A stretch of DNA of 64,000 nt from Pristionchus mayeri (Eukaryota; Nematoda; Chromadorea; Rhabditida; Neodiplogasteridae), in assembly GCA_036245805.1 (NCBI GenBank), contig BTRK01000001.1, positions 1,736,001 through 1,800,000 on the forward strand, in the 5' to 3' direction. Of the stretch, positions 23,569-32,900 are shown piece after piece (positions within the stretch are counted from its first letter, which is position 1; each line of letters begins with the position of its first letter). The translations under genes were made by a program, and so were the position numbers. The notes beneath the pieces were generated by a model. It made no database searches. It was given only the letters and a program-made list of their open reading frames with translations, and was not told where the DNA came from.

Positions 23569-24786
23569 ATGCCCGTCGCCAACCTACGCATCGGGACCAT
23601 CAACTGTCGAACGCTCAAGAAGGACGACCGGGTGGCTGAGATAGAAGATGCTGTGAGTAGATGCCCTTTTGACGTCATTGCTCTTCAAGAAATAAGACGC
23701 AAAGGCCAAACTTGCCTTACCCTAGCCCACTCACAACACCTGCTAGTGGCATATGGCACTCAATCAGCCCATGGCACTGGCTTCCTTGTTAGCAATCGAT
23801 GGGCAAACTCCTGCATCTTCCACCCAGTTAACGAACGAATCTCGTACCTCGATCTACCAACAATTGGGTTGCGCATAATCACTGCCTACGCACCCACTTC
23901 AGCCTATCCTGATCATGTCTTCGATCGATTTCTCAATGATTTAAGTTCCCTAATTGCCACCTCTGCCCGTCGTGTTCGCCGACCGGGGGGTGGAAAGGGG
24001 CATTTAGTGGTACTCGGAGATTTTAACTCGAAGATCGGTTCCCGCGAAGAGAACACTGAAAAGTTCATAGGAGTGCATGGATATGGCGAACGCAATGAAA
24101 GAGGACAAACCCTAGTCGACTTTTGCAACGAAGTTAAGCTGTACGTTCAAAATACACGCTTTCAGAAAAGAGAAACCCGCAAATGGACCTGGCTTAGTCC
24201 GAACATGAGAACTCGTAATGCAATTGATTATGTGATGAGCCTAAACCCCAGCATAGTTCAAGATGTGACTGTAATCGGAAGCTTCGATCTATCAACTGAC
24301 CACAGGCTGCTAATGGCCAAAGTCCGAATACAATCGAAAGTGAAGCAAATTTATCATGCGCCGAAGCCAGTTCATACTCTCGATCAGGCAAAATTTGCTG
24401 CTGCAATACTCTCGTTACAAAGGAAAGATACAACCAGTTATGAAAGTCTTGCTTCCGCTATGAGATCAGTAGCCAATGACTCCATGAAAGTGGTAGTAAA
24501 AGAAGAGAGGTTCTCCCATCGCACGAAGAGATTGTTCATCGGTAGAAGACGCCTTAGAGACAATGTACCCACTCCAATCAACCGAGTAATGTTCTCTATC
24601 ACGAGCAAGGCGTTGCGAATATCAATCCAAGACGATATCAGAAAAGGTCATTTGGAAGTTGTTCGACGAGCCGTTGAATATGGTTACAGTACGAAGAAAG
24701 CTCTGCAATCATCACAAGTAGGCAATACCAAACTTTATCAACTGAAAGGAGTGACGGTTCGGTGGCGAATACGAAACATGAAATGA
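23569..24786 (+). CDS. RTE-type apurinic/apyrimidinic-like endonuclease (5' part of EN-RT ORF)
   Basis: A 405-residue reading frame from the first ATG (23,569), chosen because recognisable endonuclease sequence (LRIGTINCRTL) begins five residues later. It belongs to the exonuclease III/APE phosphohydrolase family, which nicks target DNA to prime reverse transcription. The expected active-site residues are visible: N12, E41 in LQEIRR, Y107 in AYAPTS, D151 and N153 in VLGDFNSKIG, D220 in AIDYVM, and D244-H245 in STDHRLL. Residues after about 255 form the linker towards RT. The last eleven or so residues (after YQLKG) read out of frame, and the frame stops at 24,784-24,786. In RTE elements this domain is normally fused to RT in one ORF, so the frame is probably truncated by a small indel near 24,748-24,752. 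No signal peptide or membrane segment is evident. Confidence 0.85.
   Translation: MPVANLRIGTINCRTLKKDDRVAEIEDAVSRCPFDVIALQEIRRKGQTCLTLAHSQHLLVAYGTQSAHGTGFLVSNRWANSCIFHPVNERISYLDLPTIGLRIITAYAPTSAYPDHVFDRFLNDLSSLIATSARRVRRPGGGKGHLVVLGDFNSKIGSREENTEKFIGVHGYGERNERGQTLVDFCNEVKLYVQNTRFQKRETRKWTWLSPNMRTRNAIDYVMSLNPSIVQDVTVIGSFDLSTDHRLLMAKVRIQSKVKQIYHAPKPVHTLDQAKFAAAILSLQRKDTTSYESLASAMRSVANDSMKVVVKEERFSHRTKRLFIGRRRLRDNVPTPINRVMFSITSKALRISIQDDIRKGHLEVVRRAVEYGYSTKKALQSSQVGNTKLYQLKGVTVRWRIRNMK
24748..24752 (+). other. Frame offset between endonuclease and RT
   Basis: The endonuclease frame makes linker-like sense up to the codons for LKG at 24,742-24,750. The reverse transcriptase frame, one base back, makes sense from about 24,750 (SDGSVANTK). 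Both frames are open together only from 24,678 to 24,786, so the change must lie there. I see no X XXY YYZ slippery heptamer at CTGAAAGGAGTG, so an ordinary one-base insertion or two-base deletion is more likely than programmed frameshifting. Confidence 0.75.
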
Positions 24787-26366
24787 ACAGAGTTGTCAAA
24801 AATTTCTACGATGCTCTGTTTCAAAGAACGAGACGCCCGAAAAGATTGCAATTCAAGGCCAGTGATCCCTTCTTACCAATAATTGAAAGCGAAGTAAAAA
24901 TGGCAATTCGGAAATTGAAAAATGGAAAGTCGCCGGGGCCGGACAAGATCAGCGCTGAGATGCTCAAATGTGCATCTGACACTGTTATCAACCCACTATG
25001 CACACTTTTCAATACATGGATCTCCGAGGAATCTGTGCCCCCAAAATTGCCAAATTCATTTATCTCGCTCATTTATAAGAAAGGAAGTCACCTAGAAATC
25101 GCAAATTATCGGCCAATCGCTCTCTTGAATCTGGTGTACAAAGTGTTTACATCAACAATCGATAGCCGGATCGAACGTACACTGTCACAAAATCAGCCAC
25201 CAGAACAAGCAGGCTTTCGCAAGAACTATACCACGACAGATCACATATTCGCACTCAACGAATTGATCTGTCGCTCCACTGAATACGACTTCCCGCTCTA
25301 TCTCGTCTTTATAGACTTCGCAAAAGCGTTCGATTCTGTGGAGTTTAGTGGCGTGTGGAGTGCCCTTTGTCAACAAGGTGTTCATTCAAAAATCATCAAT
25401 ACAATGAGAGATGTATATGATCGTGCTGAAGTTTTCGTGAAAGTAGGAAGAAGCAAAGTTCCAATCGAAGTGGGCAGAGGTGTCCGTCAAGGAGACCCCC
25501 TATCCCCACACTTATTCAATTGTGTATTGGAGAGTGTCTTCCGTGAACTTGACTGGTCGAATTATGGAATCAGCATAGATGGAAAGAAAATGAACCACTT
25601 ACGGTATGCAGACGATATTGTTTTAATTTCCCACAACCCAAAAGAAATATCGCGAATGATGGATGAACTAGTGAAGGAAAGTGCAAAAGTCGGATTAACG
25701 ATCAATAAGAAGAAAACTGTCGCCATGTCAAATAGAAATCAAACGCCATTGTTCATAGATCAAGATCAATTGATCTACGTGAACAGTTTCATTTACCTTG
25801 GCGTCCGCTTATCATTCGACAATATTCTTCTGCTAGAAATAAACAGGAGGATCGGAAGCGGTTGGAAAGCGTTTAACCGTTTTCACGATTTTCTTACAAA
25901 CAAATGCGTTGCAATGGGACTAAAAGCAAGAGTCTATCGAATGTGTATTGAACCTGCGCTCTTGTACGGCTGTGAAGTATGGAGCACTACGAAGAAAATA
26001 AGAGCAAGGTTGATAGTAGCTCAACGCTCGATGATGAGAAAAATGGCAAACGTAACGAGGATGGACAGAAAAACCAATGACTGGCTCTCAAACAAAGTGC
26101 CCCTTCAAGATGTTCGAGTAAGAGCAATGCAGAGGAAATGGAAATGGGCGAGAAGTAAAGCTTTGTTTAATGATGAAAGATGGACGCAGCGATTAGCTCA
26201 ATGGACACCTTGGGACAGAGAAAGACTGATCGGAAGGCCCAAAATGAGGTGGCGAGACGAACTTGTGCGCCACTTGGGAGTTAACTGGGCCAACAAAAGC
26301 AGAAGATACCCCGATAAGTGGAACGATTGCATGATTCAACAGGCCCGTGACCTGATGCTTGAATAA
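24783..26366 (+). CDS. RTE-type reverse transcriptase (3' part of EN-RT ORF)
   Basis: A 527-residue frame from the ATG at 24,783. The frame is open upstream to 24,678, and RTE-like linker sequence already begins near 24,750, so this ATG may not be the true start. The RT motifs occur in order: KSPGPDKIS (49-57), NYRPIALLN (108-116), EQAGFRKNYTTTDHIF (from 141), motif A FIDFAKAFDSV (176-186), motif B GVRQGDPLSPHLF (233-245), motif C YADD (275-278), and the thumb-side FIYLGVRLS (336-344). The C-terminal region holds the RTE-like ERW...W motif and GRPKMRW (484-490). Both motif A aspartates and the YADD aspartates are present, so the domain looks catalytically competent. There is no RNase H. The ATG overlaps the endonuclease stop as ATGA. 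The TAA lies within AATAAA. Together with the endonuclease part it would carry out target-primed reverse transcription. Confidence 0.9.
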   Translation: MNRVVKNFYDALFQRTRRPKRLQFKASDPFLPIIESEVKMAIRKLKNGKSPGPDKISAEMLKCASDTVINPLCTLFNTWISEESVPPKLPNSFISLIYKKGSHLEIANYRPIALLNLVYKVFTSTIDSRIERTLSQNQPPEQAGFRKNYTTTDHIFALNELICRSTEYDFPLYLVFIDFAKAFDSVEFSGVWSALCQQGVHSKIINTMRDVYDRAEVFVKVGRSKVPIEVGRGVRQGDPLSPHLFNCVLESVFRELDWSNYGISIDGKKMNHLRYADDIVLISHNPKEISRMMDELVKESAKVGLTINKKKTVAMSNRNQTPLFIDQDQLIYVNSFIYLGVRLSFDNILLLEINRRIGSGWKAFNRFHDFLTNKCVAMGLKARVYRMCIEPALLYGCEVWSTTKKIRARLIVAQRSMMRKMANVTRMDRKTNDWLSNKVPLQDVRVRAMQRKWKWARSKALFNDERWTQRLAQWTPWDRERLIGRPKMRWRDELVRHLGVNWANKSRRYPDKWNDCMIQQARDLMLE

Positions 26367-26367
26367 A
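26362..26367 (+). promoter_or_regulatory. AATAAA poly(A)-type signal over the stop codon
   Basis: AATAAA spans the RT stop codon (TAA at 26,364-26,366). If used, it would direct cleavage within the tail or a few bases into the satellite. The hexamer may be fortuitous, but it leaves the element with essentially no 3' UTR. Confidence 0.45.
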
Positions 26368-26386
26368 TTTGATTTGATTTGATTTG
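26367..26386 (+). repeat. (ATTTG)4 3' tail of retrotransposon
   Basis: Four perfect ATTTG units directly follow the stop codon. The final G could equally be the first satellite base. Short tandem 3' tails instead of poly(A) are typical of RTE and CR1-group elements and mark the RT initiation end. Confidence 0.9.
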
Positions 26387-26402
26387 GTCTTCCTCTACGG
26401 TG
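26386..26402 (+). repeat. Right target-site duplication (putative)
   Basis: Satellite resumes here with GGTCTTCCTCTACGGTG, matching 16 of 17 bases at 23,395-23,411. Its register is 17 bp behind where the left arm stopped, as expected for duplicated target DNA. Confidence 0.6.
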
Positions 26403-28780
26403 GTCTGAGCGCCCCTTTTCTCTTCAGTGGTCTTCCTCTACGGTGGTCTGAGCGCCCCTTTTCCCTTCAGTGGTCTTCCTCTACAGTGGTCTGAGCGCCC
26501 CTTTTCTCTTCAGTGGTCTTCCTCTACAGTGGTCTGAGCGCCCCTTTTCTCTTCAGTGGTCTTCCTCTACGGTGGTCTGAGCGCCACTTTTCTCTTCAGT
26601 GGTCTTCCTCTACAGTGGTCTGAGCGCCCCTTTTCTCTTCAGTGGTCTTCCTCTACAGTGGTCTGAGCGCCCCTTTTCTCTTCAGTGGTCTTCCTCTACG
26701 GTGGTCTGAGCGCCCCTTTTCCCTTCAGTGGTCTTCCTCTACAGTGGTCTGAGCGCCCCTTTTCTCTTCAGTGGTCTTCCTCTACGGTGGTCTGAGCGCC
26801 CTTTTTCTCTTCAGTGGTTTTCCTCTACAGTGGTCTGAGCGCCCCTTTTCCCTTCAGTGGTCTTCCTCTACAGTGGTCTGAGCGCCCCTTTTCTCTTCAG
26901 TGGTCTTCCTCTACAGTGGTCTGAGCGCCCCTTTTCTCTTCAGTGGTCTTCCTCTACGGTGGTCTGAGCGCCCTTTTTCTCTTCAGTGGTTTTCCTCTAA
27001 AGTGGTCTGAGCGCCCCTTTTCTCTTCAGTGGTTTTCCTCTACGGTGGTCTGAGCGCCCCTTTTCTCTTCAGTGGTTTTCCTCTACAGTGGTCTGAGCGC
27101 CCCTTTTCTCTTCAGTGGTTTTCCTCTACGGTGGTCTGAGCGCCCCCTTTCTCTTCAGTGGTCTTCCTCTACAGTGGTCTGAGCGCCCCTTTTCTCTTCA
27201 GTGGTCTTCCTCTACGGTGGTCTGAGCGCCCCTTTTCTCTTCAGTGGTCTTCCTCTACAGTGGTCTGAGCGCCCTTTTTCTCTTCAGTGGTCTTCCTCTA
27301 CGGTGGTCTGAGCGCCCCTTTTCCCTTCAGTGGTCTTCCTCTACAGTGGTCTGAGGGCCCCTTTTCTGTTCAGTGGTCTTCATCTACGGTGGTCTGAGCG
27401 CCCTTTTCTCTTCAGTGATCTTCCTCTACGGTGGTATGAGCGCCCCTTTTCTCTTCAGTGGTCTTCCTCTACGGTGGTCTGAGCGCCCCTTTTCTCTTCA
27501 GTGGTCTTCCTCTACAGTGGTCTGAGCGCCCCTTTTCTCTTCAGTGGTCTTCCTCTACGGTGGTCTGAGCGCCCTTTTTCTCTTCAGTGGTTTTCCTCTA
27601 CAGTGGTCTGAGCGCCCCTTTTCTCTTCAGTGGTTTTCCTCCACGGTGGTCTGAGCGCCCCTTTTCTCTTCAGTGGTTTTCCTCTACAGTGGTCTGAGCG
27701 CCCCTTTTCTCTTCAGTGGTTTTCCTCTACGGTGGTCTGAGCGCCCCCTTTCTCTTCAGTGGTCTTCCTCTACAGTGGTCTGAGCGCCCCTTTTCTCTTC
27801 AGTGGTCTTCCTCTACGGTGGTCTGAGCGCCCCTTTTCTCTTCAGTGGTCTTCCTCTACGGTGGTCTGAGCATCCCTTTTCTCTTCAGTGGTCTTCTTGT
27901 ACGGTGGTCTGAGCGCCCCTTTTCTGTTCAGTGGTCTTCATCTACGGTGGTCTGAGCGCCCCTTTTCTCTTCAGTGGTCTTCCTGTACGGTGGTCTGAGC
28001 GCCCCTTTTCTCTTCAGTGGTTTTCCTCTACAGTGGTCTGAGCGCCCCTTTTCTCTTCAGTGGTCTTTCTCTACAGTGGTCTGAGCGCCCCTTTTCTCTT
28101 CAGTGGTCTTCCTCTACAGTGGTCTGAGCGCCCTTTTTCTCTTCAATGGTCTTCCTGTACGGTGGTCTGAGCGCCCCTTTTCCCTTCAGTGGTCTTCCTC
28201 TACGGTGGTCTGAGCGCCCCTTTTATCTTCAGTGGTCTTCCTCTACGGTGGTCTGAGCGCCCCTTTTATCTTCAGTGGTCTTCCTCTACGGTGGTCTGAG
28301 CGCCCCTTTTCTCTTCAGTGGTCTTCCTCTACGGTGGTCTGAGCGCCCCGTTTCTCTTCAGTGGTCTTCCTCTACGGTGGTCTGAGCGCCCCTTTTCTCT
28401 TCAGTGGTCTTCCTCTACGGTGGTCTGATCGCCCCTTTTCTCTTCAGTGGTCTTCTTGTACGGTGGTCTGAGCGCCCCTTTTCTCTTCAGTGGTCTTCCT
28501 CTACGGTGGTCTGAGCGCCCCTTTTATCTTCAGTGGTCTTCCTCTACGGTGGTCTGAGCGCCCCTTTTATCTTCAGTTATCTTCCTCTACGGTGGTCTGA
28601 GCGCCCCTTTTCTCTTCAGTGGTCTTCCTCTACGGTGGTCTGAGCGCCCCTTTTCTCTTCAGTGGTCTTCCTCTACGGTGGTCTGAGCGCCCCTTTTCTC
28701 TTCAGTGGTCTTCCTCTACGGTGGTCTGATCGCCCCTTTTCTCTTCAGTGGTCTTCTTGTACGGTGGTCTGAGCGCCCCT
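26387..28780 (+). repeat. Satellite zone R1: mixed monomers
   Basis: Monomers with CTACGG and CTACAG alternate irregularly, with many GGTTTTCC forms. A weak duplication is visible: GCGCCCCCTTT near 27,140 recurs near 27,741. That is 601 bp, or 14 monomers minus one base, and the missing base is in the 42-bp GCGCCCTTTTCTC monomer near 27,390. Some L3-type TATCTTCAG monomers appear near 28,210-28,570. Confidence 0.8.
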
Positions 28781-31700
28781 TTTCTCTTCAGTCTTCAGTG
28801 GTCTTCCTCTACGGTGGTCTGAGCGCCCCTTTTCTCTTCAGTGGACTTCCTCTACGGTAGTCTCAGCGCCCCTTTTGTCTTCAGTGGTCTTCCTCTACGG
28901 TGGTCTGAGCGCCCCTTTTCTCTTCAGTCTTCAGTGGTCTTCCTCTACGGTGGTCTGAGCGCCCCTTTTCTCTTCAGTGGACTTCCTCTGCAGTGGTCTG
29001 AGCGCCCCTTTTCCCTTCAGTGGTCTTCCTCTACCGTGGTCTGAGCGCCCCTTTTCTCTTCAGTGGACTTCCTCTACGGTAGTCTCAGCGCCCCTTTTGT
29101 CTTCAGTGGTCTTCCTCTACGGTGGTCTGAGCGCCCCTTTTCTCTTCAGTGGTCTTCCTCTACGGTGGTCTCAGCGCCCCTTTTCTCTTCAGTGGTCTTC
29201 CTCTACAGTGGTCTGAGCGCCCCTTTTCTCTTCAGTGGTTTTCCTCTACGGTGGTCTGAGCGCCCCTTTTCTCTTCAGTGGTCTTCCTCTACAGTGGTCT
29301 GAGCGCCCCTTTTCCCTTCAGTTGTCTTCCTCTACAGTGGTCTGAGCGCCCCTTTTCTCTTCAGTGGACTTCCTCTACGGTGGTCTCAGCGCTCCTTTTC
29401 TCTTCAGTGGTCTTCCTCTACAGTGGTCTGAGCGCCCCTTTTCTCTTCAGTGGTTTTCCTCTACGGTGGTCTGAGCGCCCCTTTTCTCTTCAGTGGTCTT
29501 CCTCTACAGTGGTCTGAGCGCCCCTTTTCCCTTCAGTTGTCTTCCTCTACAGTGGTCTGAGCGCCCCTTTTCTCTTCAGTGGTCTTCCTCTACGGTGGTC
29601 TCAGCGCCCCTTTTCTCTTCAGTGGTCTTCCTCTACAGTGGTCTGAGCGCCCCTTTTCTCTTCAGTGATCTTCATCTACGGTGGTCTGAGCGCCCCTTTT
29701 CTCTTCAGTGGTCTTCCTCTACGGTGGTCTGAGCGCCCCTTTTCTCTTCAGTGGACTTCCTCTACGGTGGTCTCAGCGCCCCTTTTCTCTTCAGTGGTCT
29801 TCCTCTACGGTGGTCTGAGCGCCCCTTTTCTCCTCAGTGGTCTTCCTCTACGGTGGTCTGAGCGCCACTTTTCTCTTCAGTGGTCTTCCTCTACAGTGGT
29901 CTGAGCGCCCCTTTTCTCTTCAGTGGTCTTCCTCTACAGTGGTCTGAGCGCCCCTTTTCTCTTCAGTGGTCTTCCTCTACGGTGGTCTGAGCGCCCCTTT
30001 TCCCTTCAGTGGTCTTCCTCTACAGTGGTCTGAGCGCCCCTTTTCTCTTCAGTGGTCTTCCTCTACGGTGGTCTGAGCGCCCTTTTTCTCTTCAGTGGTT
30101 TTCCTCTACAGTGGTCTGAGCGCCCCTTTTCTCTTCAGTGGTTTTCCTCTACGGTGGTCTGAGCGCCCCTTTTCTCTTCAGTGGTCTTCCTCTACAGTGG
30201 TCTGAGCGCCCCTTTTCCCTTCAGTTGTCTTCCTCTACAGTGGTCTGAGCGCCCCTTTTCTCTTCAGTGGACTTCCTCTACGGTGGTCTCAGCGCTCCTT
30301 TTCTCTTCAGTGGTCTTCCTCTACGGTGGTCCGAGCGCCCCTTTTCTCTTCAGTGATCTTCATCTACGGTGGTCTGAGCGCCCCTTTTCTCTTCAGTGGT
30401 CTTCCTCTACGGTGGTCTGAGCGCCCCTTTTCTCTTCAGTGGACTTCCTCTACGGTGGTCTCAGCGCCCCTTTTCTCTTCAGTGGTCTTCCTCTACGGTG
30501 GTCTGAGCGCCCCTTTTCTCTTCAGTGGTCTTCCTCTACGGTGGTCTGAGCGCCACTTTTCTCTTCAGTGGTCTTCCTCTACAGTGGTCTGAGCGCCCCT
30601 TTTCTCTTCAGTGGTCTTCCTCTACGGTGGTCTGAGCGCCCCTTTTCTCTTCAGTGGTCTTCCTCTACAGTGGTCTGAGCGCCCCTTTTCTCTTCAGTGG
30701 TCTTCCTCTACGGTGGTCTGAGCGCCCCTTTTCCCTTCAGTGGTCTTCCTCTACAGTGGTCTGAGCGCCCCTTTTCTCTTCAGTGGTCTTCCTCTACAGT
30801 GGTCTGAGCGCCCCTTTTCTCTTCAGTGGTCTTCCTCTACGGTGGTCTGAGCGCCCCTTTTCCCTTCAGTGGTCTTCCTCTACAGTGGTCTGAGCGCCCC
30901 TTTTCTCTTCAGTGGTCTTCCTCTACGGTGGTCTGAGCGCCCCTTTTCTCTTCAGTGGTCTTCCTCTACGGTGGTCCGAGCGCCCCTTTTCTCTTCAGTG
31001 ATCTTCATCTACGGTGGTCTGAGCGCCCCTTTTCTCTTCAGTGGTCTTCCTCTACGGTGGTCTGAGCGCCCCTTTTCTCTTCAGTGGACTTCCTCTACGG
31101 TGGTCTCAGCGCCCCTTTTCTCTTCAGTGGTCTTCCTCTACGGTGGTCTGAGCGCCCCTTTTCTCTTCAGTGGTCTTCCTCTACGGTGGTCTGAGCGCCA
31201 CTTTTCTCTTCAGTGGTCTTCCTCTACAGTGGTCTGAGCGCCCCTTTTCTCTTCAGTGGTCTTCCTCTACAGTGGTCTGAGCGCCCCTTTTCTCTTCAGT
31301 GGTCTTCCTCTACGGTGGTCTGAGCGCCCCTTTTCCCTTCAGTGGTCTTCCTCTACAGTGGTCTGAGCGCCCCTTTTCTCTTCAGTGGTCTTCCTCTACG
31401 GTGGTCTGAGCGCCCCTTTTCTCTTCAGTGGTCTTCCTCTACGGTGGTCTGAGCGCCCCTTTTCCCTTCAGTGGTCTTCCTCTACAGTGGTCTGAGCGCC
31501 CTTTTTCTCTTCAGTGGTCTTCCTCTACGGTGGTCTCAGCGCCCCTTTTCTCTTCAGTGGTCTTCCTCTACAGTGGTCTGAGCGCCCCTTTTCTCTTCAG
31601 TGGTTTTCCTCTACAGTGGTCTGAGCGCCCCTTTTCTCTTCAGTGGACTTCCTCTACGGTGGTCTCAGCGCCCCTTTTCTCTTCAGTGGTCTTCCTCTAC

Positions 31701-32900
31701 GGTGGTCTGAGCGCCCCTTTTCTCTTCAGTGGTCTTCCTCTACGGTGGTCTGAGCGCCACTTTTCTCTTCAGTGGTCTTCCTCTACAGTGGTCTGAGCGC
31801 CCCTTTTCTCTTCAGTGGTCTTCCTCTACAGTGGTCTGAGCGCCCCTTTTCTCTTCAGTGGTCTTCCTCTACGGTGGTCTGAGCGCCCCTTTTCCCTTCA
31901 GTGGTCTTCCTCTACAGTGGTCTGAGCGCCCCTTTTCTCTTCAGTGGTCTTCCTCTACGGTGGTCTGAGCGCCCCTTTTCTCTTCAGTGGTCTTCCTCTA
32001 CGGTGGTCTGAGCGCCCCTTTTCCCTTCAGTGGTCTTCCTCTACAGTGGTCTGAGCGCCCTTTTTCTCTTCAGTGGTCTTCCTCTACGGTGGTCTGAGCG
32101 CCCCTTTTCCTTTCAGTGGTCTTCCTCTACAGTGGTCTGAGCGCCCCTTTTCTCTTCAGTGGTTTTCCTCTACAGTGGTCTGAGCGCCCCTTTTCCCTTC
32201 AGTGGTCTTCCTCTACAGTGGTCTGAGCGCCCTTTTTCTCTTCAGTGGTCTTCCTCTACGGTGGTCTGAGCGCCCCTTTTCTCTTCAGTGATCTTCATCT
32301 ACGGTGGTCTGAGCGCCCCTTTTCCCTTCAGTGGTCTTCCTCTACAGTGGTCTGAGCGCCCCTTTTCTCTTCAGTGGTTTTCCTCTACAGTGGTCTGAGC
32401 GCCCCTTTTCCCTTCAGTGGTCTTCCTCTACAGTGGTCTGAGCGCCCTTTTTCTCTTCAGTGGTCTTCCTCTACGGTGGTCTCAGCGCCCCTTTTCTCTT
32501 CAGTGGTCTTCCTCTACGGTGGTCTGAGCGCCCCTTTTCTCTTCAGTGGTCTTCCTCTACGGTGGTCTGAGCGCCACTTTTCTCTTCAGTGGTCTTCCTC
32601 TACAGTGGTCTGAGCGCCCCTTTTCTCTTCAGTGGTCTTCCTCTACAGTGGTCTGAGCGCCCCTTTTCTCTTCAGTGGTCTTCCTCTACGGTGGTCTGAG
32701 CGCCCCTTTTCCCTTCAGTGGTCTTCCTCTACAGTGGTCTGAGCGCCCCTTTTCACTTCAGTGGTCTTCCTCTACGGTGGTCTGAGCGCCCCTTTTCTCT
32801 TCAGTGGTCTTCCTCTACGGTGGTCTGAGCGCCCCTTTTCCCTTCAGTGGTCTTCCTCTACAGTGGTCTGAGCGCCCTTTTTCTCTTCAGTGGTCTTCCT
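28780..32900 (+). repeat. Satellite zone R2: CTCAGCG monomers
   Basis: Composite monomers GGACTTCC...GGTCTCAGCG and CAGTTGTCTTCC forms recur. Landmarks near 29,063, 29,278 and 29,493 give a 215-bp (5-monomer) period. The GTGATCTTCATC variant recurs at 29,665, 30,353 and 30,998 (688 and 645 bp). CTCAGCG changes the in-frame TGA to TCA, which produces open frames of 79-122 codons without ATG starts; these are not genes. Confidence 0.82.
28786..28943 (+). repeat. First 50-bp monomers (7-bp insertion)
   Basis: CTTCAGTCTTCAGTGG, a 7-bp duplication of CTTCAGT within a monomer, appears twice here (about 28,786 and 28,921). The same change recurs near 36,622, 37,659, 38,353, 39,648, 40,558, 42,152 and 43,753. 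Nearly all copies follow a TTCTTGTACGG monomer, so they descend from one event. The 28,921 copy follows CCTCTACGG instead. Confidence 0.88.

Larger units (their letters stand above)
23412..26385 (+). mobile_element. RTE-like non-LTR retrotransposon in satellite
   Basis: This unit of about 2.97 kb is unrelated to the satellite. It has a 5' leader with a heptamer repeat, an APE-type endonuclease, a reverse transcriptase and a tail of four ATTTG units. It has no LTRs, no gag-like or CCHC-type ORF1 and no RNase H that I can see. The endonuclease-RT order, the GRPKMRW C-terminal motif, the almost absent 3' UTR and the short-repeat tail fit the RTE clade, as does the total of about 930 residues. 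A CR1/L2-like element is the main alternative. The element appears nearly complete and fairly young: its only obvious defect is a one-base frame offset between the two enzymatic halves. It lies in the same orientation as the pyrimidine-rich satellite strand. The 5' boundary is uncertain by about 10 bp. Confidence 0.88.

Noticed and set aside
24740..24790. Programmed -1 frameshift between endonuclease and RT
   Set aside because: No slippery heptamer is present at the transition. A plain indel explains the offset, since the two domains are normally fused in RTE elements.
23361..25385. Minus-strand open frames opposite the retrotransposon
   Set aside because: They are antisense shadows of the endonuclease and RT frames and show no recognisable domain. 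One is partly a translation of the GGAGAAT heptamer repeat.
23412..26385. LTR retrotransposon or endogenous retrovirus
   Set aside because: No terminal repeats, primer-binding site, protease, integrase or RNase H are seen. The APE-type endonuclease and ATTTG tail point to a non-LTR element.
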